Assembly (NCBI GenBank): GCA_019459455.1
Contig: JAIBEX010000009.1
Coordinates: 186,001 to 250,000 of the forward strand
DNA from: Weeksellaceae bacterium
GTDB taxonomy: Bacteria > Bacteroidota > Bacteroidia > Flavobacteriales > Weeksellaceae
DNA length: 64,000 nucleotides
Direction: 5' to 3'
Translations under genes and position numbers: made by a program
In this document: positions 60,308-64,000 of the stretch, in pieces
Layout: every line of letters begins with the position of its first letter
Numbering within the stretch: the first letter of the stretch is position 1
Notes under the pieces: model-generated
What the model was told of the DNA's origin: nothing
The model's database searches: none
Seen by the model: the letters and a program-made list of their open reading frames with translations, nothing else

Positions 60308-62713
60308 ATGAAAGAGTTTGAAGATATGGATTTCGATGATATTTTAGATGATGGGTTCAGCCTGGTGGCTGAAGAACTTAATTTAAACGATTTTGAAGAA
60401 ACTAAAGAAAATAATGAACAGAAGATATTTCCAATCCTGCCGGTGCGGAACATGGTGATGTTCCCTAAAGTAGTGGTGCCTATTACAGCGGGGCGGAAAA
60501 ACTCTATACAGCTTTTGGAGGAAGCGCAGCAAAGCGGCGACTTTATCGGAATCGTAAGTCAGAGAAATTCCACCGAGGATAACCCGGCGGAAGATGGCTT
60601 GTATGAGATTGGAACCTATGCCAAGATTGTAAAGATTATAAAACTGCCGGAGGGCAACGTAACGGCCATCACCAAAGGTTTTGGAAGGTTTAAAACGAAA
60701 AAAGTCATCCAGAGCAAACCTTACTTTAAGGCTGAAATCACCAAACTTAAAGACACCCCATCAAAAAACGGTGAACAGTTCGAGGCTTTAATTGAAAACA
60801 TCAAGGATTTAGCCCAGAAAATCATTGCCCTGGACCCGGGAATACCCAATGCTGCCAATTTTGCCATAAAAAACATCCAAGGACAGGAAGATTTGCTGAA
60901 TTTCATCTGTGCAAATGCGAATTTCAGCGCAAACAAAAAACAAAGTTTGTTGGCCGAAAAGAGTTTACTTAAGCGTGCACAAAGCTGCTATGAAATGATG
61001 CACGACGATTTCAGGATTCTGGAATTACGCAACCAGATACACCAGAAGACCTCCAAGGATCTGGACAAGCAACAGCGCGATTATTTCCTGAACCAGCAGA
61101 TGAGAACCATACAGGAAGAACTGGGTGGCGGTCCCGAATCTGACGTGGAGGAACTCTTACTGAAGGTCAAGGACATTAAATGGAACGAAGAAGTTGAAAA
61201 TCATTTCCAGAAAGAATTAAACAGGCTTCAGAGGCAGAATCCAAATTCGCCGGACTATAATGTACAGCGCAATTATCTGGATTTCTTTACCGACCTTCCT
61301 TGGGACACCTATACAAAGGATGTCTTCGACATCAATAAAGCAGAAAAGATTCTGGATAAAGCTCATTTCGGACTCGAAGACATTAAGAAAAGAATTTTGG
61401 AACACATGGCGGTCCTGAAACTCAAGAACAACATGAAATCCCCGATCCTTTGCCTCGTTGGTCCTCCTGGTGTCGGAAAAACCTCGTTGGGAAAATCTGT
61501 AGCTGACGCATTGGGACGGAAGTACCTACGTGTGTCATTAGGTGGCCTTCACGACGAATCCGAAATCCGCGGGCACCGGAAAACCTATATTGGAGCCATG
61601 GCCGGCCGGATTTTACAGTCCATCAAGAAATCGGGAACCTCAAACCCTGTTATTGTGCTGGATGAAATCGATAAGATTGGGCAGGGCATTCATGGCGACC
61701 CGAGTTCTGCACTTTTGGAGGTTTTGGATCCGGAACAGAACAACTCCTTCTACGACAACTTTCTCGAAATGGGTTATGACCTGTCCAGGGTGATGTTCAT
61801 TGCAACGGCAAATTCACTTTCCACCGTACAGCGGCCGCTTCTGGACCGCATGGAAATTATTGAGATTGCAGGCTACACTCTGGAAGAAAAGGTGGAGATT
61901 GCAAAACGTCATCTGATTAAGAAACAGCAGGAGGAAAACGGATTGACTGCAAAATCGTTCAAGCTCGGAAATCCTGAACTCAAACACATCATTGATGCCC
62001 ACACCTCCGAAAGCGGAGTTCGCGGACTGGAAAAGCAAATCGCTTCGGTTGCACGGTGGGTTGCGCTGCAAACGGCAATGGAAAAGGAATACGATCCAAA
62101 AATTTCCATCGGTAAAATTGATGAAATCCTGGGTGTGCCCCGACCTAAGAACCTGTCTGAAATCACCGGAGTTCCGGGTGTGGTGACCGGTCTGGCCTGG
62201 ACGCAGGTGGGCGGAGACATCCTGTTCATTGAAAGTATCCTCAGCGAGGGAAAAGGAAATCTGACCATGACGGGTAACTTGGGAAATGTGATGAAAGAAT
62301 CGGCAACGATTGCTTTGGAATATATAAAGGCAAAACACGATGAGCTTGGGATTTCTTCGGATGACATCCAGAAAAACAACATCCATGTACACGTGCCAGA
62401 AGGAGCCACCCCTAAAGACGGGCCTTCTGCCGGGATTGCCATGCTCACCTCCATCGTTTCGAGTTTCAAGAATAAAAAAGTAAAATCACACCTTGCAATG
62501 ACAGGTGAAATTACACTGCGCGGCAAGGTACTTCCCGTGGGTGGTATAAAAGAGAAACTGCTGGCTGCTGCTAGAGCGGGAATCACACAGATTATACTTT
62601 GCGAGGCTAACCGTAAGGATGTGGAGGAAATAAAAAAAGACTACCTGAAAAACCTGAAGGTGAGTTATGTAAACCGAATGAGCGAAGTCATCGAACTGGC
62701 GCTTGAAAAATAA
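60308..62713 (+). CDS. lon: ATP-dependent Lon protease
   Basis: An AAA+ serine protease that degrades misfolded and regulatory proteins. 801 residues from the ATG at 60308; an ATG at 60284 would add eight residues without family similarity. The LON substrate-binding domain covers about 40-235 ([19 protein letters not shown]). The AAA+ module has Walker [14 protein letters not shown] near 386 and Walker [14 protein letters not shown] near 450. The protease domain carries the catalytic Ser in [11 protein letters not shown] near 708 and the Lys in [10 protein letters not shown] near 748. An acidic N-terminal extension of about 35 residues ([12 protein letters not shown]) is typical of Bacteroidota Lon. 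Confidence 0.97.
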   Translation: MKEFEDMDFDDILDDGFSLVAEELNLNDFEETKENNEQKIFPILPVRNMVMFPKVVVPITAGRKNSIQLLEEAQQSGDFIGIVSQRNSTEDNPAEDGLYEIGTYAKIVKIIKLPEGNVTAITKGFGRFKTKKVIQSKPYFKAEITKLKDTPSKNGEQFEALIENIKDLAQKIIALDPGIPNAANFAIKNIQGQEDLLNFICANANFSANKKQSLLAEKSLLKRAQSCYEMMHDDFRILELRNQIHQKTSKDLDKQQRDYFLNQQMRTIQEELGGGPESDVEELLLKVKDIKWNEEVENHFQKELNRLQRQNPNSPDYNVQRNYLDFFTDLPWDTYTKDVFDINKAEKILDKAHFGLEDIKKRILEHMAVLKLKNNMKSPILCLVGPPGVGKTSLGKSVADALGRKYLRVSLGGLHDESEIRGHRKTYIGAMAGRILQSIKKSGTSNPVIVLDEIDKIGQGIHGDPSSALLEVLDPEQNNSFYDNFLEMGYDLSRVMFIATANSLSTVQRPLLDRMEIIEIAGYTLEEKVEIAKRHLIKKQQEENGLTAKSFKLGNPELKHIIDAHTSESGVRGLEKQIASVARWVALQTAMEKEYDPKISIGKIDEILGVPRPKNLSEITGVPGVVTGLAWTQVGGDILFIESILSEGKGNLTMTGNLGNVMKESATIALEYIKAKHDELGISSDDIQKNNIHVHVPEGATPKDGPSAGIAMLTSIVSSFKNKKVKSHLAMTGEITLRGKVLPVGGIKEKLLAAARAGITQIILCEANRKDVEEIKKDYLKNLKVSYVNRMSEVIELALEK

Positions 62714-62733
62714 GACACCACACGCAATTCCTC

Positions 62734-62764
62734 AGTCCTTCAGAATATGAAGGACTTTTTTTAT
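62734..62764 (+). terminator. Rho-independent terminator of lon
   Basis: AGTCCTTCA pairs perfectly with TGAAGGACT around a 5-base loop, followed by seven T's. Confidence 0.92.
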
Positions 62765-62791
62765 CTTTATGCATCTTTAAAAACATGACCT

Positions 62792-63172
62792 ATGAAAATT
62801 GTAAAACTAATTTTATTCACCATCCTGGGCCTGATGTTCGTTAATGCCGGCCTTGACAAATTTCTACATTACATGCCGGTACCTCCGGATCTGCCCGAAG
62901 AAAGCAAGAAAGTATTCGGCGCATTTATGCAAATTCCCTGGCTTATGCCACTGGTGGGTGCTATTGAACTCGTGGGCGGGTTACTGGTTATTTTTCCAAA
63001 GACAAGGACTTTAGGTTCCATTGTACTTTTGCCTCTACTTGTGGGGATTTTGGCTCATAACTCGACGGTTGATCCGTCCGCAATAGGAATAGGTGTCGCG
63101 CTGGTGCTTTTCCTCATCAACCTGTGGATTCTGTTTGATAACAAGCAGAAGTTAAGTTCGATTTTCAGTTAA
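62792..63172 (+). CDS. DoxX-family membrane protein
   Basis: 126 residues with four helices (about 5-20, 48-66, 73-90, 98-116). The N-terminal FVNAGLDKFLHYMPVP and PWLMPLVGAIELVGGLLVIFPKTRTLGSIVLLPLLVGILAHN segments follow the DoxX/DoxD pattern. Members take part in quinone-linked or sulfur redox processes, but most are uncharacterised. Alone between two terminators. Confidence 0.85.
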   Translation: MKIVKLILFTILGLMFVNAGLDKFLHYMPVPPDLPEESKKVFGAFMQIPWLMPLVGAIELVGGLLVIFPKTRTLGSIVLLPLLVGILAHNSTVDPSAIGIGVALVLFLINLWILFDNKQKLSSIFS

Positions 63173-63200
63173 AAGAACTTTTATCCGTTCCTTCATTTTT

Positions 63201-63232
63201 AAAATTCCCCGTTAACATGGGGAATTTTTATT
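63201..63232 (+). terminator. Rho-independent terminator of the DoxX gene
   Basis: AAAATTCCCC and GGGGAATTTT pair perfectly (10 bp) around an 8-base loop; a T-rich tract follows. Confidence 0.85.
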
Positions 63233-63360
63233 TACAAACCGCTGATTTTTAATGTGATTATTTAACAAATCGTTTTACAGAGAACTTATAACCCATTTAC
63301 AAATATTACAGTGGATTCAGACGGAAATTTGATTCAACAAATCCAATAAAAATTTACGTT

Positions 63361-64000
63361 ATGAAGAATCTAAAGTCAAAAATCGTTCTTGGGAGCCTGG
63401 TATTTGCCACCGTTATCGCATGCAAAAAAGGAGACTATGCCGCAGGTTATTCCGAGGGTATACAGTCCACCGACAGTACAGTCAAGGTTTCCGACAGTAT
63501 TTCCTCGGCAGCAACCATGCAGGTGGAAGGGAAGCAGTTCATTAAGACTGCCGATGTGAACATGGAGGTGAAAGATGTTTATGAGGCCACCGTTGCTATA
63601 GAAAAGTCGCTGCTGCAATTGGGCGGATTCGTGACTTCCAGCCGTCTGAATTCCCGGGTTGTTTCTGAAGAGACCTTCAATACTTCAGACCAAAATGCAG
63701 TGATGGTACGCAAATTTCAAACCGAGAATTCGATGCAGGTCCGTGTTCCCACTGAAAAACTGGGAGCATTGCTTCAGTTCATCAACGACAGGAAAGTATT
63801 TCTGAATTCCCGCGTTATCCTTGCTGAAGATGTAACTGCCAATCTTAAACTTGCTGAACTGGAAGCGAAAAGGATTTCAAAAACAGGAGAAAATATTGCT
63901 AAGATCAAACCCAACAAAGATAAGGTGGAACTCGGCGACCAGAACATGAGTGAGGGAAACTACCAGGAAATTGCCGGGATGGATATGAATGACCGGCTGA
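63361..64000 (+). CDS. DUF4349-type lipoprotein, 3' cut by window edge
   Basis: The frame is open from the ATG at 63361 to the window end, 213 codons. The signal peptide ends in the lipobox VIACKKGDYA with cysteine near residue 21. The mature part has KQFIKTADVNMEVKDVYEATVAIEKSLLQLGGFVTSSRL near 59-97 and SMQVRVPTEKLGALLQFIN near 123. These match the DUF4349 pattern of a beta domain followed by a long coiled coil, and the visible end is entering that helix (ANLKLAELEAKRISKTGEN). Function is unknown; related proteins are membrane-anchored and often sit near stress genes. The rest of the protein, probably with a C-terminal helix, is beyond the window. Confidence 0.85.
   Translation, partial: MKNLKSKIVLGSLVFATVIACKKGDYAAGYSEGIQSTDSTVKVSDSISSAATMQVEGKQFIKTADVNMEVKDVYEATVAIEKSLLQLGGFVTSSRLNSRVVSEETFNTSDQNAVMVRKFQTENSMQVRVPTEKLGALLQFINDRKVFLNSRVILAEDVTANLKLAELEAKRISKTGENIAKIKPNKDKVELGDQNMSEGNYQEIAGMDMNDRL

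Overview
The window looks like a chromosomal segment of a flavobacterium in the Bacteroidota, probably in or near the Weeksellaceae (Chryseobacterium/Kaistella group). This rests on several signs: a type IX secretion cargo with a gliding-motility-type C-terminal domain, a fused CcoN-CcoO cbb3 oxidase, many short lipoproteins, promoters of the TAnnTTTG (-7) class, and almost no Shine-Dalgarno sequences. The genus is an inference. I saw no rRNA, tRNA, CRISPR array, insertion sequence or prophage. No gene-free stretch exceeds about 300 bases. The first and last genes are cut by the window edges.

Layout. Positions 1-2684 hold nucleotide-sugar genes (UDP-sugar dehydrogenase, rfbB, rfbA) for surface polysaccharide. 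Positions 2831-6221 form a CO2/bicarbonate module: beta-carbonic anhydrase, small secreted protein, SulP transporter, second beta-carbonic anhydrase. After pth on the minus strand come four tandem, diverged lipoprotein genes (6898-10674), then mfd. Positions 14253-21514 hold small envelope proteins, a GH3-family ligase, a SugE-type exporter, an MFS transporter and a secreted T9SS protein with a periplasmic partner. Positions 21671-26978 hold dnaB, rnhA, a nitroreductase, nadB and nadC. A TonB-dependent receptor, asd, a CDF metal exporter and aconitase follow.

Positions 35584-38227 are a minus-strand run: panB, a small membrane protein, a TSUP transporter and a pseudouridine synthase. Positions 38311-47920 are a high-affinity respiration block. 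A Crp-family regulator is divergent from ccoI, followed by ccoS, the ccoNO fusion, ccoQ, single-haem ccoP, ccoG, ccoH and a UreH/DsbD-like membrane protein with a His/Cys tail. Together these supply copper to, build and form a cbb3 terminal oxidase. Next are serS, a lipoprotein, and a flippase/glycosyltransferase pair divergent from a methyltransferase.

Positions 53955-57791 are a minus-strand operon: an MCE/MlaD protein, a membrane Fe-S protein, a CCG-domain Fe-S protein, a small membrane protein and a conserved protein of unknown function. This resembles a split ETF:quinone or heterodisulfide-reductase-like electron-transfer unit. The end of the window carries a PpiD-like periplasmic chaperone divergent from lon, then a DoxX protein and a truncated DUF4349 lipoprotein.

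The points I find most worth a second look are the four-member lipoprotein array with individual transcription signals, the Fe-S/MlaD operon, a strong hairpin splitting the cco operon, and a recurring arrangement in which the -7 box ends only 3-4 bases before the start codon, implying leaderless transcripts. I did not find an obviously new defence or mobile system.
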